A DNA stretch of 64,000 bases from Geodermatophilus amargosae (lineage in GTDB: Bacteria; Actinomycetota; Actinomycetes; Mycobacteriales; Geodermatophilaceae): NCBI RefSeq assembly GCF_900116515.1, contig NZ_FPBA01000004.1, positions 124,001 through 188,000 of the forward strand, written 5' to 3'. Below the pieces are notes generated by a model, which was given only the letters and a program-made list of their open reading frames with translations, made no database searches and was not told the origin of the DNA. The first letter of the stretch is position 1. Every line of letters begins with the position of its first letter. The position numbers and the translations under genes are program-made. Below, piece after piece: positions 38,199-48,250 of the stretch.

Positions 38199-38203
38199 GA
38201 CGC

Positions 38204-38239
38204 GTCCGGCGCCCCCTCCCGGAGGAGGGGGCGCCGGAC
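38204..38239. terminator. Bidirectional hairpin between convergent genes
   Basis: A perfect 16-bp stem, 38204-38219 with 38224-38239, around loop CGGA. It lies between the CocE-type gene (ends 38198) and the minus-strand binding-protein gene (ends 38257) and can serve both. Confidence 0.85.
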
Positions 38240-38256
38240 GGTGCCCGGAGGGGTCC

Positions 38257-39501
38257 CTACCCCGCGAGGTCGGTGGCCAGCTCGCCCTCGAAGGCGTCCT
38301 GGACGACCTCGGCACCGCCGGGGACGTCGGCCGGCCGCAGCACGAAGCTCTGCGTGCTCGGCGACACCCCGGTCTCGAAGCCGGCGAGCGGCACGATCAG
38401 CCCGCCGGTGTCGACGTCGGACAGCTCGCCGAAGGCGGCGAGGACGCCCTCGCGGGTCAGGTCCCCGCCCTCGCACGCCGCGTCGAGCACCTGCTTCATG
38501 ACGTCGCCCATCGCGTACCCGAAGATCACGCCGAGGCTGGGCGTGGTGTTCGGGTAGGCCGCCTCGTACTGCTCGAGCAGCTCGGGCTGGGTGTCCCACG
38601 CGGTGATCGGCGAGGCCACGTAGAGGTGGTCCTTGAGCCACTGCGCCGAGGGGCCCTGCAGCAGGCCCGGCGCGAAGACCGGGTTGCTGCCCAGGATCGG
38701 CACGTCGAGCCCCGCCGACTGCGCCACCGCGGCCACCGAGGCGGTCTGCCCCGGCGCGACGGTCAGGACGATGGCGTCGACGCCCTCGGACGCGAACTGG
38801 GTGACCTGCGCCGACATGTCCTGGTCGGTGGACTTGATCTGCGCCTCCACCACGTTGAGGCCCCGGGCCTCCGCGACGGCGCGGGTGCCGGCCAGGCCGT
38901 TCTCCCCGTACTCGCCCTCGAAGTAGATGTGCCCGACGGTGTCGCCGTCGGCCAGCAGGCCCTGGTCGAACAGGTACTGGTAGCCGTTGGCGATCTCGAC
39001 GTCGTAGGTGGCGCCGAGGACGCCGGTGCCGGGGATCTCGGTCAGCGTGCGGGCCCAGGCCGACGGGAAGTTGACGATCGAGTCGCTCTCATAGTCCCCG
39101 GCCAGGGCGGTGTTGATCGGGGACCCGATCGTCTGCTGCATCGCCAGGACGTTGGGCTCCATCCCGCTGTAGAGCTGCACGCCCGTCTGCGGCACGTAGC
39201 CGGTGTCCTGGACCTCCAGCTCGACGTCGTAGGTGTCGCAGACCTGGTTGTCCTGCCAGTACAGCGTGTTGCCGTTGGTGATGTCGGTGCCCAGGGCGGC
39301 GAAGACGCCGGTGAGGTCGGTGAGCACGCCGAGCCGGATCGTGGTGCCCTCGACGCCGACGTCGGTGGTGACCTCGCCCTCCGCGGCGCCGCCACCCCCG
39401 CCCCCGCCGCTGTCCGGCGCCTTGGTGCTGCAGCCGCTCACCGCCACGACGGCGGCGGCGGCCAGCACGGTGGCCCCCCGTACACGCGTTCCTGCTCTCA
39501 T
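38257..39501 (-). CDS. Liv-type ABC transporter substrate-binding lipoprotein
   Basis: A 414-residue periplasmic-binding protein of the branched-chain amino acid (type I) family: signal with VLAAAAVVAVSGC lipobox, a Gly-rich spacer, then TTIRLGVLTDLTGVFAALGT, HIYFEGEYGENGLAGTRAVA and GVDAIVLTVAPGQTASVAAV. Gram-positive lipoprotein anchoring is expected. The true ligand may be an amino acid, amide or aromatic acid. It is the last gene of the operon, with its ATG overlapping the permease stop (ATGA), and a strong hairpin follows. Confidence 0.9.
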   Translation of the reverse strand: MRAGTRVRGATVLAAAAVVAVSGCSTKAPDSGGGGGGGAAEGEVTTDVGVEGTTIRLGVLTDLTGVFAALGTDITNGNTLYWQDNQVCDTYDVELEVQDTGYVPQTGVQLYSGMEPNVLAMQQTIGSPINTALAGDYESDSIVNFPSAWARTLTEIPGTGVLGATYDVEIANGYQYLFDQGLLADGDTVGHIYFEGEYGENGLAGTRAVAEARGLNVVEAQIKSTDQDMSAQVTQFASEGVDAIVLTVAPGQTASVAAVAQSAGLDVPILGSNPVFAPGLLQGPSAQWLKDHLYVASPITAWDTQPELLEQYEAAYPNTTPSLGVIFGYAMGDVMKQVLDAACEGGDLTREGVLAAFGELSDVDTGGLIVPLAGFETGVSPSTQSFVLRPADVPGGAEVVQDAFEGELATDLAG

Positions 39502-40739
39502 CTGCTGCTGCTCCCTTGCGCTGGTGGATCGGACGGGTCGGTGGCGGTGGGGGCCGTGGCGCCGGGACCACCGGCGGCGCCCGGCGATCCGCGGCCGGGT
39601 CTGGCACCCCGGCGGCGGAAGCGATTGGCGAACCCGGCGATGCCGCCGGGCTCGAAGAGGACGACCAGGATGATCGCCAGGCCGAAGAGGTAGCGGGCGG
39701 CGACGCCGGCAGCGATGCCGCCCTCCCCGGGCGCGCTGACCAGGGGCAGCACGTCGGCGAACTGCTGGAACACCAGCGGCAGCGCGGTGACGAAGGCCGC
39801 GCCGAGCGCCGCGCCGGCCACCGACCCGAGGCCGCCCAGCACGATCATCGCCAGGTAGAGGATCGACACGGTCAGGCCGAAGGACTCCGGCGCGATGCTG
39901 CCGATCGACAGTCCGTACATCACCCCGGACAGGCCGGCGTACATCGAGCTGACCAGGAACACCCGCGCCTTGTAGGCCTGCACGTTGACGCCCATGACCG
40001 AGGCGGCCACCTCGCTGTCGCGCAGCGTCTGCAGCGCCCGGCCGGGCCGGCTGCGCAGCAGGTTGCGGGCGAAGAGGTAGGCGGCCAGCGCCAGGACGAT
40101 GCCGAGGTACCAGAGGCGCTCGGCCTCCCGGAACGGGACGCCGAGGACGAACAGCTGCGGGTCGTCGTTGCCGAAGGAGAACCCGAACAGCGAGAACTCC
40201 GGCACCGAGCGGCCGTTGAACCCACCGGTCACCGGCGTCCAGGTGTTGAGGACGTGGACGCCGATGAAGACCAGTCCGAGCGAGGCGACGCCGAGGTAGA
40301 TGCCGCGCAGCCGGGCGGCGATGGGGCTGAACAGCAGCCCGGCCAGGCCGGCGAGCAGGACGCCGACGACCATGCCCACGATCGGCGGGAGCTCCAGGCC
40401 GCGCAGGGCCGCCCGGGTGCCCAGGCCGCCGGACTCGCCGGAGACGAAGGTGTAGCTGACCGCGCCGACGGCGAGGAAGAACGCGTGCGCCAGCGACAGC
40501 TGACCGGTGGTGCCCACGAGCAGGTTCAGCCCGATGGCGCCCACGATGGCGCCGGCCACGGCGAAGCCGGTGCGCAGCCAGAACTCCTCCACGTAGAGCG
40601 GGAGGACCAGCAGCAGCAGGAGCGCGGCCACCAGCAGCAGCGGCTTGACGAAGCGCGCCGGGGAACGCCGGGCCGCCGACCCGGCCGCCGTCGGTGGCCG
40701 GCGGGTCGCCCCGGCCGGGGCGGACAGGGTGTCAGACAC
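39498..40739 (-). CDS. livM: Branched-chain amino acid-type ABC permease LivM
   Basis: A 413-residue permease: GLNLLVGTTGQLSLAHAFFL (family signature), RLRGIYLGVASLGLVFIGVH, QTLRDSEVAASVMGVNVQAY (EAA-like coupling loop), and some ten helices, ending in a low-complexity Pro/Gly tail. It pairs with the LivH protein encoded just upstream; GTG 40739 overlaps that stop by 8 bases. Confidence 0.92.
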   Translation of the reverse strand: MSDTLSAPAGATRRPPTAAGSAARRSPARFVKPLLLVAALLLLLVLPLYVEEFWLRTGFAVAGAIVGAIGLNLLVGTTGQLSLAHAFFLAVGAVSYTFVSGESGGLGTRAALRGLELPPIVGMVVGVLLAGLAGLLFSPIAARLRGIYLGVASLGLVFIGVHVLNTWTPVTGGFNGRSVPEFSLFGFSFGNDDPQLFVLGVPFREAERLWYLGIVLALAAYLFARNLLRSRPGRALQTLRDSEVAASVMGVNVQAYKARVFLVSSMYAGLSGVMYGLSIGSIAPESFGLTVSILYLAMIVLGGLGSVAGAALGAAFVTALPLVFQQFADVLPLVSAPGEGGIAAGVAARYLFGLAIILVVLFEPGGIAGFANRFRRRGARPGRGSPGAAGGPGATAPTATDPSDPPAQGSSSR

Positions 40740-41618
40740 GTGTCAGCTCCTTGGTCCCGAACAGGCCGGAGGGGCGGACCAGCAGCACGACGATCATCAC
40801 GACGTAGGGCGCGACCTCGCCGAAGCCGCGGCCCAGGAACGACAGCTGCTCCTGGTAGCCGGCCGCCATCGCCTCGGTGATGCCGATGAGCAGCCCGCCG
40901 ACCAGCGCGCCGCCGGTGGAGTCCAGGCCGCCGAGGATCGCCGCCGGGAAGGCGCGCAGCGCGACCGTGTAGGCCGCAGCGCTCACGCCCGGGGTCGGGG
41001 CACCGACGAGGAACAGCGCCGCCACCGCCGCGAGCACGCCGGCGACGACCCAGGCCAGCGCCGACACCCGGCCCTGCCGGATGCCCATGAGCGCCGCGGC
41101 CTCGCCGTCCTCGGCCGAGGCGCGCATCGCCACGCCCCAGCTCGAGTACTTGAAGGCGACGAAGAAGGCGACGATGAGCACGCCGGCCACGCCCATGGCG
41201 ATCAGCCGGTTCTCACTGATGCCGACCCCGCCGATGCGGACGGAGTCACCGCCCCACGGGTGCGGGATGTTGAGGATGTCCGGGCCGATCTGCCGGATCA
41301 GCTCGGTCAGCAGGATGATGTCGACGCCGATGGTGACGATCGCCAGGCTGATGACGGGCGCCCCGCGCAGCCGGTTGATGATCAGCCGCTCGACGAGGAA
41401 GGCCGCCAGCGCGGTCATGAGGACACCGACCAGCACGGCGGGCAGGAAGCCCAGGGGGTCGGCCAGCCGGGCGATCGCGTAGGCGCCCAGCAGCAGCAGC
41501 GAGCCGTGGGTGAAGCTGACGACCTCGCTGGCCTTGAAGATGATCACGAAGCCCAGGGCGATGAGCGCGTAGATCGCGCCCAGCGAGATCCCGTTGAGGA
41601 GCAGGGACAGGAACTGGG

Positions 41619-41622
<4 letters not shown>
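40732..41622 (-). CDS. livH: Branched-chain amino acid-type ABC permease LivH
   Basis: A 296-residue permease: LLNGISLGAIYALIALGFVI, IFKASEVVSFTHGSLLLLGA, WGVAMRASAEDGEAAALMGI (coupling loop), FPAAILGGLDSTGGALVGGL, ending RPSGLFGTKELTRV. All are standard LivH text, with about eight helices. GTG 41622 overlaps the stop of the upstream ATPase (GTGA). Confidence 0.93.
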
Positions 41623-42499
<877 letters not shown>

Positions 42500-42512
<13 letters not shown>

Positions 42513-43291
42513 CGCGACAGGGTGCGCCGGGGTGCCCGCTCGGTGCGCTGCTGCTCCGGGGTGGCCCCGGTGTGGCCGAGGTAGAGCCGCTGCACCTCGT
42601 CGGACTGCGCGAGCTCGCGGGCGTCGCCGGACAGGGACACCCGGCCGACGTCGAGCACGTAGGCGTGGGTGGCCACCCCGAGGGCCATGGTGGCGTTCTG
42701 CTCGACCAGCAGCACCGAGGTGCCCTGCCGGTTGATCTCGGCGATCACCTCGCCGATCTGGCCGATGACCCGCGGCGCGAGGCCGAGGGACGGCTCGTCG
42801 AGCAGCAGCAGCCGGGGGCTGGCCATCAGGGCGCGGCCGATGGCGAGCATCTGCTGCTCGCCGCCGGACAGCAGCCCCGCGCGCTGGCCGCTGCGCTCCC
42901 GCAGGACCGGGAACAGGTCGTGCACGCGGGTGATCGCCTCGGCCTTGGCGGCGCGGTCGCGGTTGCCCATGCCGCCGGCGCGCAGGTTCTCCTCGACGGT
43001 GAGCCGGCCGAAGATCCGGCGCCCCTCCGGCACCTGGACGACGCCGGCGCGGACGATCTGCCCGGCGTCCCGGCGGGTCAGGTCCAGGTCGCCGAAGCGC
43101 ACCGTCCCGGCGTCGACCCGGCCGCGGTGCAGCCGCAGGGTGCCCGAGATGGTGCGCAGCAGCGTGCTCTTGCCCGCCCCGTTGCTGCCCAGGACCGCCA
43201 CCACGGCGCCGTCGGGCACCTCCATGGAGACGCCGCGCACGGCCTCGACGGCGCCGCCGTAGGTGACCTGCAGCGAGTCGACGCTCAGCAC
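42500..43291 (-). CDS. livF: ABC transporter ATP-binding protein LivF
   Basis: A 263-residue ATPase: VVAVLGSNGAGKSTLLRTIS (Walker A), GVVQVPEGRRIFGRLTVEEN (Q-loop), LLSGGEQQMLAIGRALMASP (signature), LLLLDEPSLGLAPRVI (Walker B), SVLLVEQNATMALGVATHAY. EGRRIF marks LivF. It heads the operon livF-livG-livH-livM-binding protein. GTG 43291 (LSVDSLQVTYGG) is preferred; GTG 43324 would add 11 residues. The promoter should lie within 43292-43510, where I see no clear -35/-10. Confidence 0.92.
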
Positions 43292-43522
43292 GGCGCCGCC
43301 ACCACTGGCGGTGAGATGGACCACATGCGGCGGAACGATAAGCGCGCCGTCAAGGAAAGACGCGCAGGTCGGGCCAGCTGTGACCTCGCGGTGATACGGC
43401 CCTGCGCGGTCTCGCCACAGGGCCGGCCGGGAGCTGTGGGGAGCGGACACCTGGCGGACTCGGCGGAGACCTGCTAGGCGGCGGCCGCCCCGGAGCGCCG
43501 GCACACCCCCGCACGGGTGATC

Positions 43523-43550
43523 CCCCACCCCGCCGGCCGGCGGGGTGGGG
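43523..43550. terminator. 28-bp perfect palindrome after the quinone reductase gene
   Basis: CCCCACCCCGCCGG (43523-43536) is followed directly by its reverse complement (43537-43550). It lies 20 bases past the stop of the reductase gene (43570) and upstream of the liv operon; termination of the reductase transcript is the simplest role. Confidence 0.7.
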
Positions 43551-43569
43551 CGACAGCCCCTGGCGCCGG

Positions 43570-44538
43570 TCAGTCGCGGACGCGCAGCAGCACCTTCCCG
43601 GTGGCCCGGCGCTCGTCGAGCTCGGTGACCGCGGCCGCGGCGTCGGCCAGGGGGTGCACCGTGCCGAGCACCGGCTGCAGGCGGCCCTGCTCCAGCAGCG
43701 GCAGGAGGTCGGTCCACTGCTCCTGCATGAAGGTGGGCTCACCCGACCAGAAGGCGCCCCAGCCGACGCCCACGACCGAGACGTTGTTGAGCAGCAGCCG
43801 GTTGACCCGCACGGTGGGGATCTCGCCGCCGGTGAAGCCGAGCACCAGCAGCCGGCCCTCGCGGCCCAGGCTGCGGAGGGAGTCGGTGAACCGGTCGCCA
43901 CCGACCGGGTCGGCGACGACGTCGACCCCGCGGCCGCCGGTGAGCTCCTTGACCCGCTCGCGGAACCCGTCGGCGAGGACGACCTCGTCGGCGCCGGCGG
44001 CGCGCGCCGCCTCGCCCTTGGCCTCGCTCGACACGACGGCGAACACGCGCGCGCCGTAGGCCTTCGCCAGCTGGACGCCCGCCGTCCCCAGGCCGCCGGC
44101 CGCGCCGTGCACGAGCACCGTCTCGCCCTCGCGCAGCCGGCCGCGCCGGCGCAGCGCGAAGTGCATGGTCAGGTAGTTCATCGGCAGCGCCGCGCCCTGC
44201 TCGAAGGACACCGCGTCGGGCAGCGGGAACACGAAGCCGGGGTCGGCCACCGCCACCTCGGCGAAGCCGCCGAACCCGGGGAAGGCCGCCACCCGCCGGC
44301 CGGCGGTGAGACCGCTGCCCTCCGGGGCGCTGCGGACGACGCCGGCCACCTCGCTGCCGGGCACGAACGGCGGCTGCGGCTTGAGCTGGTACTCGCCGCG
44401 GCTGAGGAGCACCTCGGGGAAGGTCACGCCGGCGACGTGCACGTCGACGACCACCTTGCCGGCGCCGTCGGGCTCGGGGACGTCGACGACGGAGATGGCC
44501 GAGGGGCCGTCGAGGGTGGCGATCTGGGCGGCGCGCAC
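43570..44538 (-). CDS. NADPH:quinone oxidoreductase-like (zinc-less MDR)
   Basis: A 322-residue medium-chain reductase: MRAAQIATLDGPSAISVVDV, LKPQPPFVPGSEVAGVV, VLVHGAAGGLGTAGVQLAKA (Rossmann AAxGGxG), VVADPVGGDRFTDSLRSLG, RLQPVLGTVHPLADAAAAV. It lacks the structural zinc cysteines, as expected for quinone reductases (QorA type). GTG 44538 has AGGAGGA upstream. Confidence 0.92.
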   Translation of the reverse strand: MRAAQIATLDGPSAISVVDVPEPDGAGKVVVDVHVAGVTFPEVLLSRGEYQLKPQPPFVPGSEVAGVVRSAPEGSGLTAGRRVAAFPGFGGFAEVAVADPGFVFPLPDAVSFEQGAALPMNYLTMHFALRRRGRLREGETVLVHGAAGGLGTAGVQLAKAYGARVFAVVSSEAKGEAARAAGADEVVLADGFRERVKELTGGRGVDVVADPVGGDRFTDSLRSLGREGRLLVLGFTGGEIPTVRVNRLLLNNVSVVGVGWGAFWSGEPTFMQEQWTDLLPLLEQGRLQPVLGTVHPLADAAAAVTELDERRATGKVLLRVRD

Positions 44539-44598
44539 GGGTCCTCCTGGAGGCTGGGAGACGGTGCCGCGAGTCTCGCAGTGCGGGGACCGGCGGGC

Positions 44599-44850
44599 TC
44601 AGGCGCCCGGCGTCGCCTGCAGGTCCTCCCGCCGCTGCACGCGCACCGCCCGGAACGGGCGGCCGTGCTCGGGCTCCTCGGTCCACTGGACGGAGACCAC
44701 CTGCCCGGCGCGCAGCGTGCCGTCGGCGGTGTCCACGACGGAGGCGTCGGCCCAGCAGTCGCCGGGCAGCCCGGACACCTCGAGGAGGGCGCCGTGCGCC
44801 TGCTCGTCCCAGCGCACGACCGTGCCGACCGACGTCCCGCTGCGGCTCAT
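44599..44850 (-). CDS. Cold-shock-domain-like small protein
   Basis: An 83-residue protein reading VGTVVRWDEQAHGALLEVSG, then CWADASVVDTADGTLRAGQV, VSVQWTEEPEHGRPFRAVRV: the GxVxWF-like strand followed by the beta-barrel pattern of cold-shock domains, but without the aromatic RNP1 motif (GFGFI). RNA binding is therefore doubtful. Start ATG 44850. Confidence 0.7.
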   Translation of the reverse strand: MSRSGTSVGTVVRWDEQAHGALLEVSGLPGDCWADASVVDTADGTLRAGQVVSVQWTEEPEHGRPFRAVRVQRREDLQATPGA

Positions 44851-44952
44851 CCACCCAGGCTCCGCGCTGCGGGGCCTCGCGGCAACGAGAGGACGCACCG
44901 TGTGTTCGCGCACATCCCGGAGGGATCGGCACCGTGCGCGCGTTACAGCTTC

Positions 44953-45525
44953 GTGACCACCACCACCACGACCGCCGAGCGCGTCCCCGCCACGGCCGGG
45001 CCGCTGACGGAGGTCGCGCTCGGCGACGGGACGCCGGCGATGATCTGGCCGCTGCTGCACACCGACGGCGAGGCGCTGCGGCAGGCCTACGCCGAGCTGT
45101 CGCCCGCGTCGCGGCGGTTCCGCTTCCTCACCGACCTGCCGGAGCTGTCCGACGGGATGCTGCGGATCCTGGTCGACGCGGTGGACGGTGTCGACCACGT
45201 CGCCGTCGTCCTCACCGCGTTCCCCGACGGCGACGACGCCCGTCAGGTCGGCGTCGCCCGGCTGGTGCGCTACCCCGACGAGCCCGAGGTGGCCGACGTC
45301 GCGGTGACCGTCACGGACGCGTGGCAGGGCCGCGGGGTGGGCCGCGCGCTCATGGACGCCCTGCTCGCCCGCCGGCCCTCCGGCGTCGTCCGGCTGCGCA
45401 CCACCGTGGCCGCGGAGAACCGCGCCTCGCTGCGGATGCTCGGCCGGGTGGGCCGGATGACGGCGCGCCACGAGGGCGGGGGCGAGCTCACCGTCGAGGT
45501 GACCGACCTGCCGCCCGTCCCCTGA
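44953..45525 (+). CDS. GNAT-family acetyltransferase
   Basis: A 190-residue protein with the GNAT core: AMIWPLLHTDGEALRQAYAE, LSPASRRFRFLTDLPELSD, VADVAVTVTDAWQGRGVGRA (acetyl-CoA loop Q-GRGVG), LRTTVAAENRASLRMLGRVG. Similar domains occur in protein and small-molecule N-acetyltransferases. Start GTG 44953 is uncertain (GTG 44902 also in frame). It ends 4 bases from the convergent TetR gene. Confidence 0.82.
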   Translation: MTTTTTTAERVPATAGPLTEVALGDGTPAMIWPLLHTDGEALRQAYAELSPASRRFRFLTDLPELSDGMLRILVDAVDGVDHVAVVLTAFPDGDDARQVGVARLVRYPDEPEVADVAVTVTDAWQGRGVGRALMDALLARRPSGVVRLRTTVAAENRASLRMLGRVGRMTARHEGGGELTVEVTDLPPVP

Positions 45526-45529
45526 CGGG

Positions 45530-46186
45530 TCAGTCGCCGGGGCCGGCCAGCAGGTAGCGGACCGCCGTCTCACCCAGGTCGGCGACGAACGCGTCGTCCC
45601 CGACCGGCGCCGGTGTGGCGAAGCCCGGGCCGTAGGCGACCCGGATGACCGAGGTGGCGAACACCGTCCCGAAGCACGAGCGGACGGCGGCCTCGGGGTC
45701 GTCGTGCCGCACCGCGTCCGACACCCGGAGCACGACCGAGGCGAACTGGTCCCCCAGCAGCCGCCCGTAGCCCGAGCCGCGCCGGCGCACCTCGGGGTGC
45801 GCGGCCGAGACGAGGACGACCGCCCGCAGGAACCGCTCGTGCCGCAGGAAGATCCCGGTCACCTGCGCCACGGCGGCCCGGACCAGGTCGGCCGGCGCGA
45901 GCCCGGCCCAGCGGCCCGCGTCGGCGAACGCCTCCTGGTCGGCGAGCAGCCGGGCGATGCCGTGCTCGTACACGGCGAGGAAGAGCGCCTCCTTGGTGTC
46001 GACCCGCGCGTAGAGGGCCCGCGGCGCCACCTGTGCCCGCTCGCAGACCGCGGCGATGGTGAAGGCCTCGGAGCCGCCGTCCTCGAGGAGCGCCACCCCG
46101 GCGTCGAGCACGCGGTTCCACGCCTCCCGGCTGCGCCGCTGCAGCGGCGGCCGGACCTCCAGCGAGACCTCTGCGGCTGAGCCCAC
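45530..46186 (-). CDS. TetR-family regulator
   Basis: A 218-residue TetR protein: SREAWNRVLDAGVALLEDGG, SEAFTIAAVCERAQVAPRAL, YARVDTKEALFLAVYEHGIA (helix-turn-helix), then a ligand-binding domain. GTG 46186 has GGGAGGA seven bases upstream, which settles the start. It is divergent from a monooxygenase pair; a palindrome midway is the probable operator. Confidence 0.9.
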   Translation of the reverse strand: MGSAAEVSLEVRPPLQRRSREAWNRVLDAGVALLEDGGSEAFTIAAVCERAQVAPRALYARVDTKEALFLAVYEHGIARLLADQEAFADAGRWAGLAPADLVRAAVAQVTGIFLRHERFLRAVVLVSAAHPEVRRRGSGYGRLLGDQFASVVLRVSDAVRHDDPEAAVRSCFGTVFATSVIRVAYGPGFATPAPVGDDAFVADLGETAVRYLLAGPGD

Positions 46187-46270
46187 AGCGTCATCCTCCC
46201 GTTCGCCCGGACCTCCGACGGACGCGGCCCTTGACACGGCGGTGACCCCTGCCACACGCTCTCCGCACTG

Positions 46271-46292
46271 AACCGTAGTGAGCGCTACGGTT
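46271..46292. promoter_or_regulatory. Palindromic TetR operator
   Basis: AACCGTAG (46271-46278), spacer TGAGCG, CTACGGTT (46285-46292): perfect 8-bp arms. It lies between the divergent TetR gene (start 46186) and the monooxygenase genes (start 46315), 23 bases before the latter. Arm length and 22-bp total fit TetR dimers; binding is inferred. Confidence 0.75.
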
Positions 46293-46314
46293 CGTCGCAT
46301 CCCCAGGAGGAGCA

Positions 46315-46608
46315 GTGCTGGTCGCCCTCGGCCGCGCCGCGGCGGCACCCGGACACCGGACCCGACTCGTCGACGCCGCCCGCGCGGTGACCGCGGCGAC
46401 CCGCTCGGACGACGGCTGCATCTCCTACGTCTTCGCCACCGATCTCGACGAGCCGGACGTGGTCGTCAGCGTCGAGGTCTGGCGCGACCAGGGAGCGCTC
46501 GACGCCCACATGGCGCACGACCGCACGCGGGAGTTCCTCGCCGCGGTCAGCGGACTGGTCACCGGCGAGCCCGTCATGTCGATCCACGACGTCCCCGACC
46601 CGGCCTGA
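46315..46608 (+). CDS. Antibiotic biosynthesis monooxygenase (ABM) domain protein
   Basis: A 97-residue ABM-fold protein: LVDAARAVTAATRSDDGCIS, YVFATDLDEPDVVVSVEVWR, LDAHMAHDRTREFLAAV. The dimeric ferredoxin-like fold occurs in quinone-forming monooxygenases and in heme-degrading enzymes. GTG 46315 has AGGAGG upstream. It precedes the FAD monooxygenase gene by 42 bases and likely shares its TetR-controlled promoter. Confidence 0.82.
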   Translation: MLVALGRAAAAPGHRTRLVDAARAVTAATRSDDGCISYVFATDLDEPDVVVSVEVWRDQGALDAHMAHDRTREFLAAVSGLVTGEPVMSIHDVPDPA

Positions 46609-46650
46609 GCCGGCCGACCTCCTGCACTGATCCCGATGAGGAGACCTGCG

Positions 46651-47883
46651 ATGACCACTCCCCCGCGCGGCCGCGTCCCCGGCCGCGTCCCCGGCCGCGT
46701 CCCCGGCCGTGTCGCCGTCCTCGGTGCCGGCCCGGCCGGCATGGCCGCCGCCCTCGGCGCGCTGAAGGCCGGCCACGACGTCGTCGTCCACGAGCGCTAC
46801 CGGGAGGCCCGCCCGGCCGGCAACATCCTCAACCTCTGGCCGCCGCCGCTGAAGGCGCTGCGCTCGCTCGGCGTGGACACCGACGACCTCGGCGCCCCCA
46901 CCGACTCGGAGTTCCGCAACCTCGCGGGGAAGGTGCGCGTCCGCGTCAGGCTCGACGACGACGTCAAGCGCGAGTACGGCGGCGGCTTCATCGGCCTGCT
47001 CCGGCCGGAGCTCTACGAGCGGATGCTCGCCGCCATCCCGCCCGGCACCATCCGCTTCGGCTCGCAGGTCGAGCGCATCGAGCAGGACGACCGCGCGGTC
47101 ACCCTGACCTTCGCCGACGGCAGCACCTCCGAGCACGACGTCCTCGTCGGCGCCGACGGCATCGACTCCCTCGTCCGCCGCACGCTGTGGGGCGACGCCC
47201 CCAAGCGCGAGCACCGGCTGCACATCGTCGGCGGCTTCACCTTCGCCGACGTCGACGGCACCGAGCCCGACAAGTGCGTCCTCACCCACAGCCGCACCGT
47301 GCAGGGCTCCTGGACGTCGATCCGCAACAGGGGCCGCGACGGCCACCAGTGGTGGGTGCTCACCGCCACCGACCCCGACGCCCCCGCTCCGGCCGACCCG
47401 AAGGCCGCCGCCGCCGGGCTGGCCGCCGGGTTCCCCGCTCCCCTGCCGGGCCTGGTCGCGGCCACCGACCCGGCAGACGTGCAGCGCTGGGTGCTGCGCG
47501 ACCGCCCCGCGCTGAGGCAGTGGTCGAGGGGGCGCACGACCCTGGTCGGCGACGCCGCCCACCCGACCTCGCCCTACGCCGCCTACGGGGCGGGCATGTC
47601 CATCGAGGACGGCTACTTCCTGGGCCGGGCGCTCACCGGCGTCGACCTCAGCGACGCCGCCGCCGTCTCGCGGGCGCTGCAGTCCTACGAGGACCCGCGC
47701 AAGCCGCACACCGCCCGTCAGGTGCAGCACGCCTACCTGCTCGGCAAGGTCTTCCACCACGCGCCGGCACCGCTGCGGCCGCTGCGCGACCTGGTCCTCG
47801 ACCACACGCCGTTGCTGCAGAGGGTCGCCGGCGACACCAACCCGCGCGAGATCGCGAAGCAGCTCGCCCTGATGACGGACTGA
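46651..47883 (+). CDS. FAD-dependent monooxygenase (PHBH-like)
   Basis: A 410-residue flavoprotein hydroxylase: VAVLGAGPAGMAAALGALKA (FAD-binding GxGxxG), GGFIGLLRPELYERMLAAIP, DVLVGADGIDSLVRRTLWGD (DG motif), RTTLVGDAAHPTSPYAAYGA, GMSIEDGYFLGRALTG (GD motif). The substrate is unknown; relatives hydroxylate aromatic rings or polyketides. The N-terminus carries a GRVP repeat from 12-bp tandem DNA repeats. ATG 46651 with GAGGAG upstream. Confidence 0.9.
   Translation: MTTPPRGRVPGRVPGRVPGRVAVLGAGPAGMAAALGALKAGHDVVVHERYREARPAGNILNLWPPPLKALRSLGVDTDDLGAPTDSEFRNLAGKVRVRVRLDDDVKREYGGGFIGLLRPELYERMLAAIPPGTIRFGSQVERIEQDDRAVTLTFADGSTSEHDVLVGADGIDSLVRRTLWGDAPKREHRLHIVGGFTFADVDGTEPDKCVLTHSRTVQGSWTSIRNRGRDGHQWWVLTATDPDAPAPADPKAAAAGLAAGFPAPLPGLVAATDPADVQRWVLRDRPALRQWSRGRTTLVGDAAHPTSPYAAYGAGMSIEDGYFLGRALTGVDLSDAAAVSRALQSYEDPRKPHTARQVQHAYLLGKVFHHAPAPLRPLRDLVLDHTPLLQRVAGDTNPREIAKQLALMTD
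46669..46716. repeat. 12-bp tandem repeats at the start of the FAD monooxygenase gene
   Basis: ggccgcgtcccc occurs exactly three times (46669-46680, 46681-46692, 46693-46704) and a degenerate fourth time up to 46716, encoding Gly-Arg-Val-Pro units just before the FAD-binding strand. Confidence 0.9.
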
Positions 47884-47924
47884 CCGCGGGACCGCCCGCG
47901 GCCGGCGGCGGCCGGATCGGCGAG

Positions 47925-48248
<324 letters not shown>

Positions 48249-48250
<2 letters not shown>

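Noticed and set aside
44934-45557. Alternative plus-strand ORF with a good ribosome site at 44919-44934
   Set aside because: Its translation is Arg/His-rich nonsense; the GNAT domain is in the other frame.
46669-46716. Short CRISPR-like array
   Set aside because: The units are 12 bp with no spacers and lie in frame inside a gene.
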